Part shown: positions 54,790 through 64,000 of the stretch, one piece after another
How the letters are laid out: every line of letters begins with the position of its first letter
Position numbering within the stretch: the first letter of the stretch is position 1
NCBI GenBank assembly: GCA_035079385.1
Contig: JAVHKY010000056.1
Coordinates: 2,418,001-2,482,000 of the forward strand
Direction of reading: 5' to 3'
Source: Aspidiotus rigidus
Taxonomy: Eukaryota; Arthropoda; Insecta; Hemiptera; Diaspididae
DNA: 64,000 nucleotides
Position numbers and translations under genes: made by a program
The notes under the pieces: model-generated
Told to the model about the DNA's origin: nothing
The model's database searches: none
What the model saw: only the letters and a program-made list of their open reading frames with translations

Positions 54790-55840
54790 ATATAATTTTT
54801 TAGAGCTCGTGTTCATTCAGAAAAAAATAATGTGATTATTTTACTCGTATTTCAGGCATTTTTTCAGAGAAATCATCTGTAATAATTTATTTAAAAATAG
54901 TAAGGGGAGACCAAAGGAAAATAAAATAGTAAGGGGTACCAAAGAATTTCAGATATTTTTGGGGATTTCTAAATTTCTTCGGTTTCATTCGGGAAATCGT
55001 GCAGACAAAAATAATGTCCGTCATTACTACGATACTACTTCTTTTTACAATCCAATCCAACTAGAAAATCCTTCAATTATTTTACAGTATTTTTAGAGTA
55101 CGTAATCGTTCAGCAAAAATAATGTGAGTACTTTACTTGTATTTCAGACATTTTAAGAGAAATCACCTGTACTTCATTATCCAAGGTAGGTACCTAGTGA
55201 AATTTATCACCCATAATTTTATAGATTTCACCCGATTTTTTCCTTCTCCAATGGTTCGAAAATCTTTTCAAGCACGTGTTATTTACACACCGTTGGTAGA
55301 AGTCCACTCATGTTGGCGCATACCAGATCCCATTAAAAACTCTCCAGAAATGTTAATATTCAGAGCTTCGTAAATCACCAGGACTCTAACCTAGGCATAA
55401 CTACTAGCTTCTTTTTATCAAGAAACTATATCAATCTCACAGAAAATAAGCTTCAAAAAAAAATTTCAGACTACATATTCGTTAAACAAAAGAAAAAAAA
55501 AATTCAGACTGTATATTCGTTCAGAAAATATCGAGACATTATTTTACTCGTATTTCAGGTATTTTTTTTAGAGAAAATCGCCTGTCTATCATTTTCACCA
55601 ACAGTAAAAACTACCAGATCAGTTTACAGAAAATTATACTTCAAAATTTATCCGGGTCTTTAACCCACTCACCCCATTCACTTATATTTCTAGGAAATGA
55701 ATATCATTATCAGAGAAAATGCACTTCAAAAAAAAAGATAATTTTTTAGACTGCATATTCGTTCAGAAAAAGTCGAGACACTATTTACTCATATTTCAGG
55801 GTTTTTTTAAAGAGAAATCACCTGTCTGTCTTTTTCATCG
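54790..55840. repeat. Four interspersed copies of the Q-rich gene's 5' flank
   Basis: A ~70-90-bp module (ATTCGTTCAGAAAAA..TTTTACTCGTATTTCAGG..TTTAGAGAAATCACCTGT) recurs near 54810, 55110, 55510 and 55755. The last repeat is preceded by a copy of the start region (TAACCCACTCACCCCATTCA near 55652 versus CAACCCACTCACCCCATTCA near 54715). On the gene's strand each module contains ACAGGTGATTT, a splice-donor-like string. Confidence 0.7.
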
Positions 55841-55910
55841 AGGTAAGTGCACAGTAACAAAATAAGAGGCTAAATATTCAAACTCATTAGAATTATTAAT
55901 CAAAATAATG

Positions 55911-57333
55911 CGTGCCCGAAAAAGACACATGTTAGAAAGGAGAGTCCATGAGCCACATTTCATTGATTTTTTCTATAATCTGACAGGTCCCTTTTTTGGG
56001 GACATGTTAGGATGAACAAATAAAAATCAATTTAAATACCTACGTCTTAATAAACAATGTTTTCGCAATTCTAAAATCGCACTAACTAAAAGTGAGCACG
56101 TTTTTTTTGCGTTTATAATGATATTGGGAATACGTCGGTAATTTAATTTCCAAGGCCCGTCATGCCGGACCATCTCATATTTAATAAATTTGTCGGTAAA
56201 TGTACCTTTTTCTTGGTGACATGTTGATCAATATATGATGTTTTCGAATCTTCAATGCGGCTGTTCACGGTTAAACTACATAATTTTAAATCATAATGAG
56301 ATCGGGAAATATTAAATCGCACGAGAAAAAGAAATGGTTTACACGAGAATCATAAGCGCGAGAAAAAAAAAAGGTGAGAGATACTTTAAAAAAGGACATC
56401 GCGAGATGATTCAGGCACGAGATATTCATAGGTATCAACGAGAAACTTATTGATTGCAACGAGCAAAAACGGGAATTATTGATAAGTGTGGATGAATCGC
56501 CTGGCTGCATCTTGTATGCACGTCTTCATTCAATATGCAAAGGTTTATGAATGTGTGCACACCTATTCTAATACGACTCTCTCATCGAAGTATCATTTAC
56601 TGCCTGTTACACTTTGGTGTTTCTCATTAATTGTGAGATTGGTATGGATGTAACCTATGTAGAAAGTTTTCGTGATGACGACGACAATTTGCGCTCACCC
56701 GAACCGAAGCGTCGGCGTAGAAATCGTATATGGCTTCTGCGTGAGAAATTTGATTGTTGAGTTCATTTTTCAAACCTTACATGGAGTGAACCAAGAGTGG
56801 ATGCCGTTAATCCTCCTAGGAGAGGGAGTTGAAGCTATAACGAAGGGATATATCGCTGTTTTTGCCCCCCTCCCCCCCCCCTCATACGACTCATGTGCCA
56901 GCATTATTGTCAAGTAGTTTGTCGCGTCATTATATTTTTTTTTTTTATTAATAATTCATTTCTCGTGCGTAATATTCTCGGTTGAATTTATTTACTCTTT
57001 GGGAATTTGTATTTTTATTTAGTTCAATAATTGAAATCTCTTTGTATGAAATTATATTTATGTTCATTTTTATTTTCTTTTCGATCAATATTTTTATTTC
57101 TCGTGTAATATTTTTTCTCTCGTTCATCATTTTTAAATTCTGTTCTAACACTCTCTTTTTCTCGTGCCGATAAATAGGTCCAAATGAGATCTACTTGACA
57201 TGTTCCCAAAAGACGGACGTCTTAGGCTACATTCTTCGAATTTCCCCTAGTTTTTCTTCCTTGTTAGTTCCGAAATTTCAGAGTTTTTTGTATCAATTTT
57301 AATCTGAGTCAAACGTGTACCTTTTTCGGGCAC
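55911..57333 (+). mobile_element. Second Mutator-like element, decayed
   Basis: GTGCCCGAAAAAGACACATG at the left (from about 55912) is mirrored by GTGTACCTTTTTCGGGCAC at the right (to about 57333). A second inner inverse pair is TTTGGGGACATGTTA and TTGACATGTTCCCAAAA. A MULE transposase fragment lies inside. No convincing 9-bp duplication was found. Confidence 0.55.
56750..56917 (+). pseudogene. MULE transposase fragment, diverged
   Basis: VEFIFQTLHGVNQEWMPLIL and GEGVEAITKGYIAVFAP align by eye with DFAFVFRAVHEFDLEWHPPI and GDGSDAITAGFTQVFGP at 31960-32090. The catalytic D is E here (GEGVEAI). A C-run at 56867-56880 shifts the frame before the IRLMC block. Non-functional. Confidence 0.7.
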
Positions 57334-57708
57334 ACCTTCATTAGTGAAGCTAAAGATTTAATCTGGATAACTTGCTAGTTTAAAATTTCAATGTTTTTGT
57401 AACTTTTTTACCAAACCAATCAAGCTGAAGGGCTATAAAGAAATCTCTCTCTCGTGAGAGCAACTTTCCAATACTCCTATTTTAAGTTTCAATAATATGA
57501 CTTGAGCTGACACGCTTACTGACTGATTTCTCTATCGAAGTGAACAATTTTCTCATTTTTTCAACCTCTTTGATGTAAAATGAATTGTACAGACAATTTG
57601 CTGATTCAATTTTTCACGTAATAAATACAAAACATCTAAGTATATATGAATTTCTTCAAAAACTACTACCTATAAAACCACACGTAAGAACGACATGAAT
57701 ACAGATTC

Positions 57709-58252
57709 TTATGCCCCAGCACGTTTCACTTGATTGCAATAGAGGAAACCAACTGCATTTAATGTGTTTTCATCATCCATTTGAAATCTCATAAACCCTT
57801 GCTTTATTATTTCAGGTGATATTCTTCTCGGGAAACCAGGTGGGAATATATATGTACTCCTATTGTAGACGTCTTCACCACTATGTATCCCACTTCTCAA
57901 CATGCTTCCTCTAGGTTTCCCTGGAACTTCTGGTCTATAAATTCTCTCATTTTTATTACCTCTTTTCGAAATGGATTGAGATAAAATATAGATCTACACC
58001 TCAAGAAATGCTTTGCAGCCTTGATGGAAACGTTGTCTGACATTTGTTCATCCTTTACCCCTTCAAGAACTGACTGTAGTTCATTATCTATTACTTGTTC
58101 TCCTTTGCTTAACTTACGATGAACTTCCTGTATACTATTTCCATAGACGACGTTTCGCCAATGTTCTTCCAGAGACTTATGAAACATCGCTGTTATATTC
58201 TTCAGATTCGATTTTGATTCATTAAGATATTTCACCAAATCGGGTCTCTACA
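57709..58252 (-). pseudogene. Unidentified protein-coding relic in two frames
   Basis: Two overlapping minus-strand ORFs, 57897-58238 and 57709-57903, look like one protein with a single frameshift near 57935. The second frame is already open upstream as RPEVPGKPRGSMLRSG. Protein-like segments include NITAMFHKSLEEHWRNVVYG, SIKAAKHFLRCRSIFYLNPF and YIFPPGFPRRISPEIIKQGF. The 5' edge has an acceptor-like ATCGATGTAG just before an open RPDLVKYLN, so an exon boundary near 58250 is possible. No family recognised. It lies about 1.6 kb from a Maverick-type polymerase fragment and could be another gene of such an element. Confidence 0.4.
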
Positions 58253-58259
58253 TCGATAA

Positions 58260-59343
58260 TTCTATTTCTCACCATGCTCAAAAATAATAATTCTATGAAA
58301 TACGTATGAAACCTGTTCATGGAGTGTTTCATTGTTTGTTTTCTGAAAAAGTGTAAAAAAATTAATTTAAATCAATAAATTATCTCAAAACAAAATAAAT
58401 TCAAGCTACGATTGTAGGACATTTTTCTGAATACGATTTTCGTAATAAAAATTATTCCGATTCGAGTACCAATTTTCCGGTTTGTTTTTTCTCCGACTGA
58501 TCTTTTTACCAAAAGAAAATTCCGATACCTTTTTACCGGATGGTATTTTTTCCGAAAAAAAAACAAAACTGAAGATAATGAAAATGGTAGGTGCAGTAAT
58601 CGACGGTAAGTTGTATGTACTGTGTAGAGGGAATATCTGTGATCGAAAAGTGCGAAAGGAAAAAACATTTTGGGACTGTCGGAAAGTGCGAGGTTTGTAA
58701 TGCTGAGCTAGAGCCATGATAGATGATGACGGTAACAGTGGAAAAATGAAAGTCATGGAAGGCATTCAGTAATCAACGCACTCGCATCCGTCGGATAGGG
58801 ATGAGGAAGCGAAAGCAGAGGTAATTACTGCTAAATCTAACCAAAACCTTCTCAGAACTATTTTGAAAATCTGATTAGTGAATTACCTAAAATTACTGTC
58901 AGAATTTGTTCTTTTTTATTCTACCAAGCAAACCTCAAATCCCCTCATTTTTCATTACCTCTGAAATCCAACCTCTTTTCTGTACTTTTTCGAAACAAAA
59001 ATGAGCAAACAGAGGATAAAATTTTGCGAAGAAACAAAAGAGAAAAGTAAAATAAATGATTCATAAAGTGGAAACTAAACTATATGCGTAATAATAATAG
59101 AAGACTACAAAAGAAATCGAATACATTTAGAGTGTAGATTCGTTAATGGTGAACACAGGGACAAAATATTCCCAAGAAACTAAACAGAGAGGTAAAATAT
59201 TCGTTTAAACTGACTGATTTAAAAAATTTACGCCTCCCATTCACCATTCAGCTGTAAATCTAGAGTCAGTTCAGCTCTAAATTTCTCTCTTTCTAACCAA
59301 TCTCTCCTCTTTACATCTTAGCGTGAATGGATATCTATCTAGT
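58260..59343. other. AT-rich DNA, no gene recognised
   Basis: ORFs at 58372-58765 on both strands are low in recognisable content. Confidence 0.4.
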
Positions 59344-59820
59344 CTACTCTAACGAGCCCCATGATGACTGAAGTTGATAGTCATAACTTTCATCACAAAT
59401 ACTCACCAAATTCGTTTCAACCTTTTGGGTCCGTCCATACCATTTTCCATGTAATTTTTGTGCACCATGTCGTTGATTTTCAGGCGAAGCATCTATCTCA
59501 CGTTGCATTTTTTTCTCAAAAATTTCCACAGAGTCAGACGCAGAAGGACGAGACTCAGTTGGATTACTTTCAGATCCTTGCAGTGATAGATTAATGTAGC
59601 TTAATGTAACCAACTTAATATTTCACGTAATGCTTGTAATTTTCTTATAATTATGCTTACCGACTCTTTCGACTCATGCGTACCACTTCGCTTTCTACGA
59701 TGTACTCGTAATTCATCCAATACAAAGTTTGGAACATTGACAGACAATTTGGCTGTGCTCTGTTGTAGATGTTGAGCTGGATCAGTACCTAGCATAGAAT
59801 GTGTTGCCCATGAAGTAATA
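59344..59820 (-). other. Two minus-strand ORFs of unknown nature, possible exon pair
   Basis: 59601-59820 encodes ITSWATHSMLGTDPAQHLQQ and VPNFVLDELRVHRRKRSGTH, ending at a donor-like TCG|GTAAGC (59661). 59344-59613 encodes SESNPTESRPSASDSVEIFE and HGKWYGRTQKVETNL, ending at donor-like TTG|GTGAGT. The acceptor-like CACTGCAAG between them does not restore the second frame with the first in phase, so they cannot be joined simply. No domain recognised. Confidence 0.25.
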
Positions 59821-59826
59821 AAGTAG

Positions 59827-60472
59827 CGGTCTGATCCATATCATTTTTATGTAGATTTACGTGACTATAAATTACTTAAATTGTTTGAAAATAAGAAAAC
59901 TCGCGGACTTACTATAGACTCCGAGGGTAAAAGAAAATTCTTAGAATGGTACTTACAGAAAGTTCAAGAAAATTATATTTTTGATATAAAGAAAGAAATT
60001 GTAGAATATTGTAGGTCAGATGTTGATATTTTAAGAAAGGGTTGTTTAAAATTTAGGGAAGAATTTCTAGAAATAGCTAATATATGTAGATCCTTTTCAA
60101 TATTTAATTGCCAGTGTCTGTATGGCTATCTATAGATCTAAATATATATTTCAAGATGCTATAGCTGTTGTGGATGAGCTTATAGAAGAAAAATATTCAA
60201 AACAATCTATAAGTTGGTTAAATAGTCTTGAAAACCCTAATATAAAATATGCTTTAAATGGTGGTGAGCAAATGATCTGTGGAGCAAAAGTTGACGGTTT
60301 TGATGAGAATTCTAACACTGTATACCAATATCACGGATGTTTCTGGTATGGTTGTCAAAAATGTTATAAGGAGGCTAGTATAAATAATGTAAAACAAGAA
60401 GAAATGGGTGACTTTTTTCTCCTAACGACTCTGAATCATTCTAATTGTCCTGTCACCGCTGGTCTAATTTAG
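59827..60472 (+). pseudogene. Protein-primed DNA polymerase B fragment (Maverick/Polinton or adintovirus type)
   Basis: The first frame (59827 to about 60087) has SDPYHFYVDLRDYK, FLEWYLQKVQ, then KKEIVEYCRSDVDILRKGC. EYC.SDVdIL..GC is the exonuclease III motif region of protein-primed PolB. The second frame (60089-60472) starts DPFQYLIASVCMAIYRSKY and has SISWLNSLE, NGGEQMICGAKVDGF and YQYHGCFWYGCQKCY, the conserved GE...vDGy and GCfwHGC.kCy blocks that precede the palm. A one-base shift at 60088 separates them. The palm, thumb and terminal protein are absent, so it cannot function. AT-rich codons differ from the Sox exons. Confidence 0.82.
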
Positions 60473-63400
60473 TTTTCTTCTCTCTTATCCTTCACTTCTT
60501 TTTCTTTGTAGCTCAGTTCTATTTTGTGCGGTGGTTTGTAAAATAAAAACTCGAGTTTTCGAATTTTGATTTGATGATGAGCCGTGATGTTGCTTCTCGT
60601 ATCTTTCAAAATATTCCAACTTTCGAATAATGTCAATTCCAGTCAGTAATTTCTTAAACCTGGGTCGAAACCTGCATTGAATTTTATAAGAATCAAAAAC
60701 TTTCTGCGACATGGCAAAAAATACAGATCGTATTACATGTTTCCCCGCAAATTTTGGAATTACGAGAGCCCAGGAAGTTCCCCAGTGAACGCAAGAAACA
60801 TCCAGACCCTTTTGCTTAAAATATATTGGTGTAGAACTTAAAATTTTCTCGAGTTTCGGTTGGTCAAAGCTCCCGTTTCCCGGAACGGCAGTATAAGGAA
60901 AGATGATTATAATTATGGCTTCCTATGGTTCTGAAATTAGAGGGAGGGGGTGCTCCACGAAATAGGTTTCCTGGGCTGCTCCTCGTTTGACTTTGTTGAA
61001 GAAGCCATCGTTTTCTATTCAATTTCTCTTCTTTTTTTTTTCGTTTGAAGTCAATCGAAAAAGGTGTGGCTGACGATTCATTTCATTGTCGAGACAAAAA
61101 GTTCCGTTTTAGTTCAATGTTGATTTCGCGAAAAAAATGTTGAGAATATTTTCCACTTTCGACTCACTCCTCTGATATCGATAAGAATGAGGTTTACTGA
61201 AACTAAATCATTTTTCTTACACGTGTTTTTCGCTTGAGGAAGTCTACTCAATATTTCTGTAATTATAAGTACTTATCTCGATTTTCCAGTTTTATAAATG
61301 ACTGGATTTACGTTTGTCGTCATCGAAATTCACTAATAAAAATTCGCAGATTAGATTGTCGAAATGAATAGAATTTTACAGGTACCTCCGAGTTCTCGAG
61401 AATTCATGATGATCTTATCGTGACGGTAGGCTATTACAATTATTTACCTTGAGTGACATCATTATTTTATAATACATTCGAATGTCCCTTGTTTATTGAC
61501 TCAACCCTTTTTTTTACGAAAATTTCAATTCTCTTCCCAGCTATTGCTTACTGTATTTGAGCCGTCCACGATTCCGCGTCATCATCTCATCATTACATTG
61601 TTTAACCTCATCTTCGATTTGGAGTTTGTTATCGTGGATGCGTATCTTGTGAACAGAAATTATTTACAAAATTTTTTCTTACCGTAACTATGTAAAATTT
61701 GTATACAGTTTCGCACACGAAGTAGGCTATGGTATATTGTAAATAAGTGAAGGATACTAGAATGTATCTTGTGAATTTGATTCGAGTCCAGTTTTTATTC
61801 ATTTTTCTCGCATCATATTGGTACAGCAAGCGGTATCCAAGAACACGTAGATACCTAATCATATACGTAGTAGCGTGTCTCTCTCTGTTTAGGTATTTAT
61901 TCGAATTCTCGTTACAGAAGTCTATAACACAGTGCAGTGCAGTACGACACACGTGCTATAGTGGTATATGATAATTTGTAAATTTTTTTTTGCTCGATGT
62001 TTGTCTCGAATAAGTATTTATACGAGTCGAAATTAGTTATTTAACACCATATGTCGCAATACACATTACTACTACTTACTTATACAAAAATGTATGGGTA
62101 AGATCGTGTATGTGACGGCAATGAAGTGAGACGGAAGCATATATACATATAGGTAGGTAAGTATAGGTATCTATAGAGAAATGAAAAATATAAAATTATC
62201 CGCAATACAAATGCGCTAACAAACAGGTTCAAAGATTTAGATAAATAAATAACGGTATTAATGTAATGATTAATGACCACATAAAATTCCACGTAATAAT
62301 TTAATTCTGATTTAGTGAACTTAAAGGTACCTACTTGTATGTATTTCTTCGCAACAGCTCTGAATTTGTACGAAGTTAGTATAACGCTTCTGCACAACAT
62401 CAATTTTATTTCAGTTCATTCTGTGTACCATATAAATATATATCGTAATAATCTATCAGAATGGTGCGCCCGATTTCCGGTTTTTCTACTCCAATATAAT
62501 ATAAAAATATATTATGCGAGTATTGTCGATTGATGCAGTATACAGAAAATATACAACTTCCACCCTTTGTTCTTTTTCTTTTCTTTTTTTACTACATTAA
62601 AGGACAAAAAAAGTCAATTGTTGAAAAATAAAATGAGCAAATAATAAATATCATGTCTCATGAGTTGTTCCATCACTAATTTGAAAGAGTGACCGTTCCA
62701 AAGGCTAATAAAAAAAATTGTTCGATTTACTGCTCCCATAACCTCTTTCAATCATTATAATAAAGCTTATGAGAGAGAGGCTGAGATTCTAAGTCTCTAG
62801 ATTCTTTGATGGTAGATGGCAGACCTCAAATGAAATAGGTAGAGATCACTTCGTTCACTATTCACATCTACAGCTCCATGGTCGACAAAGTGTTCTCGAA
62901 TCTTATTTTCCCACTCCGAGCTCATAACGACAAGTTGTAGTTGCAAGGCTCGTTAATCTAACGAAAAAATAAAGAAACAAAAATTTTTTTCCACGGAATA
63001 TTTTTGATAATTTCCAACATATTTAATTTTTTTTTATCGACTCTCCTCCACTTTCTCATAATTTACCTATTAAATGAGTCAACTTTCTTCGAGCAGAAGA
63101 ATCAGTTTCCTTAGTCACATAGGTACATAATGTAGTTATATCATGGAATTAAAATTATAGGTAAATAATATTCAATAAAAAAGAAATGTACTGTTCTCAG
63201 CTTGAAGATGCGTTCGCTGCATTATACAAATTTCTATCTTTAATTGAAATTCCAGATTAGCTGTACATACGTACATGTATGAAGAATAAGCTTGCTCTTC
63301 ATTGGGATATTCGATGACTAGGTGTATAGTATGACATACAAATCATTTTTCATAATCATCATAAAGTTAGTTTCGACGAGGATTTCGTGTTTGGCTAAAA

Positions 63401-64000
63401 GTACTTAAGAGATACGAATTCATTGATAAGGAAACTTTCATCTCGTCGACGAGTGAAAATGTGTTGAACGGAAGAAAAGAGAAGGTCTGCGCTGTTATTT
63501 ACAAGTACTAAGAGATGTTGTCGTCGGTTTAGGTGAGGGAAATTCAGTGCCTACTATAATTATTGTACTATCGCGATGTGAGTACAAACTCATTGAATGC
63601 ATTCCACCACAAGGGCAGGTTAGACCTTTACACATCAGCCGTCGACGTCGAGAGAGCTCGTGATCCTCAGTCGTACAACTCCATCAGCAATACAACACTA
63701 TAATATTAGATATAATCATCGGAGCGCAACATTCACCCGCTCCACACGTATACTCGCGGTACGATTTGTTGGATGCGGCCGCTAAGTCGGCGGTTAAGCG
63801 TTTGTTGTCTGTCAGAAGTGACTTTCGTGGCAAGCCACTGTTTATTCCTCATTATCGTTTGTTGAAAATGAATTGATAAATTACGTAGCAAGCCTCTTAC
63901 ATACAGCTAGATAAGGTACACGTATGCATTGTATTTGAAAATCGTCGATAAATAAAGGAAGAAAAAAAGAACACGCCCCTAATTTGCACTCGAATACAAC
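60473..64000. other. Non-coding AT-rich DNA to the end of the window
   Basis: No domain-bearing ORF or element end was recognised. 63600-63800 is somewhat GC-richer, without an identifiable feature. Confidence 0.4.

Overview
This is an AT-rich animal (most likely insect) genomic window containing one clear host gene, a group-B Sox transcription factor, embedded in a dense, often nested, graveyard of transposable elements. The Sox gene lies on the + strand and spans about 42.6 kb (9550-52198). Its four coding exons have canonical splice sites, and the HMG box is interrupted by a 9.4-kb phase-1 intron. The HMG box sequence ([10 protein letters not shown]... RRKPKTLRK) and the long Ala/His-rich tail fit insect SoxB2, best Sox21b. 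The insect assignment rests on this gene, the base composition and the transposon set. Order is not resolved; a hemipteran is only a guess.

Layout. 1-9549 is intergenic or far-5' sequence: a hairpin MITE with a 6-bp target duplication, a degenerate dispersed repeat, a Penelope-type hammerhead-like motif, a Foldback/Mutator-like element with tandem-repeat termini and a 10-bp duplication (4049-4890), a three-copy ~170-bp repeat, and further repeats. 9550-9824 is the first visible Sox exon. Intron 1 (9825-19187) holds a 433-bp TIR element, a Tigger-like element with a transposase tail, a LINE RNase H/tail fragment, a hAT element with an exact 8-bp duplication, and a palindrome-ended element. 19188-19385 is exon 2. 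Intron 2 (19386-42071) holds an unknown 215-codon ORF inside a repeat, a 178-bp near-perfect palindrome, a truncated foldback element containing an insert that in turn contains a solo LTR, a CAGGCGCGGATCCA MITE, a LINE RT/RNase H relic, a Mutator-like (MULE) transposase relic with a SWIM finger, and a ~2-kb TIR element with an XPG/FEN-like ORF (Academ-like). 42072-42229 is exon 3. Intron 3 (42230-51631) contains a three-level nest: a 433-bp-type element split by a 2.85-kb foldback element, itself split by a palindrome-ended element. It also has two more MITEs, a long inverted duplication and a Penelope GIY-YIG relic with a second hammerhead-like motif. 51632-52198 is the last exon, followed by several poly(A) signals.

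Downstream, a minus-strand, glutamine-rich coiled-coil ORF cluster (53626-54739) converges on Sox and is preceded by four repeats of its 5' flank. A second MULE (55911-57333), unidentified minus-strand ORFs (57709-58252, 59344-59820) and a frameshifted protein-primed DNA polymerase B fragment of the Maverick/Polinton type (59827-60472) follow. 60473-64000 shows no recognisable gene.

Nothing here forms an operon or pathway. The only gene that looks intact and functional is Sox. All recognisable transposase, RT and polymerase pieces carry stops, frameshifts or truncations. The most interesting structures are the tandem-repeat-ended foldback elements, the palindrome-ended insertion family carrying TGACGTCA arrays, and the nested insertion chronology recoverable from intact sister arms.
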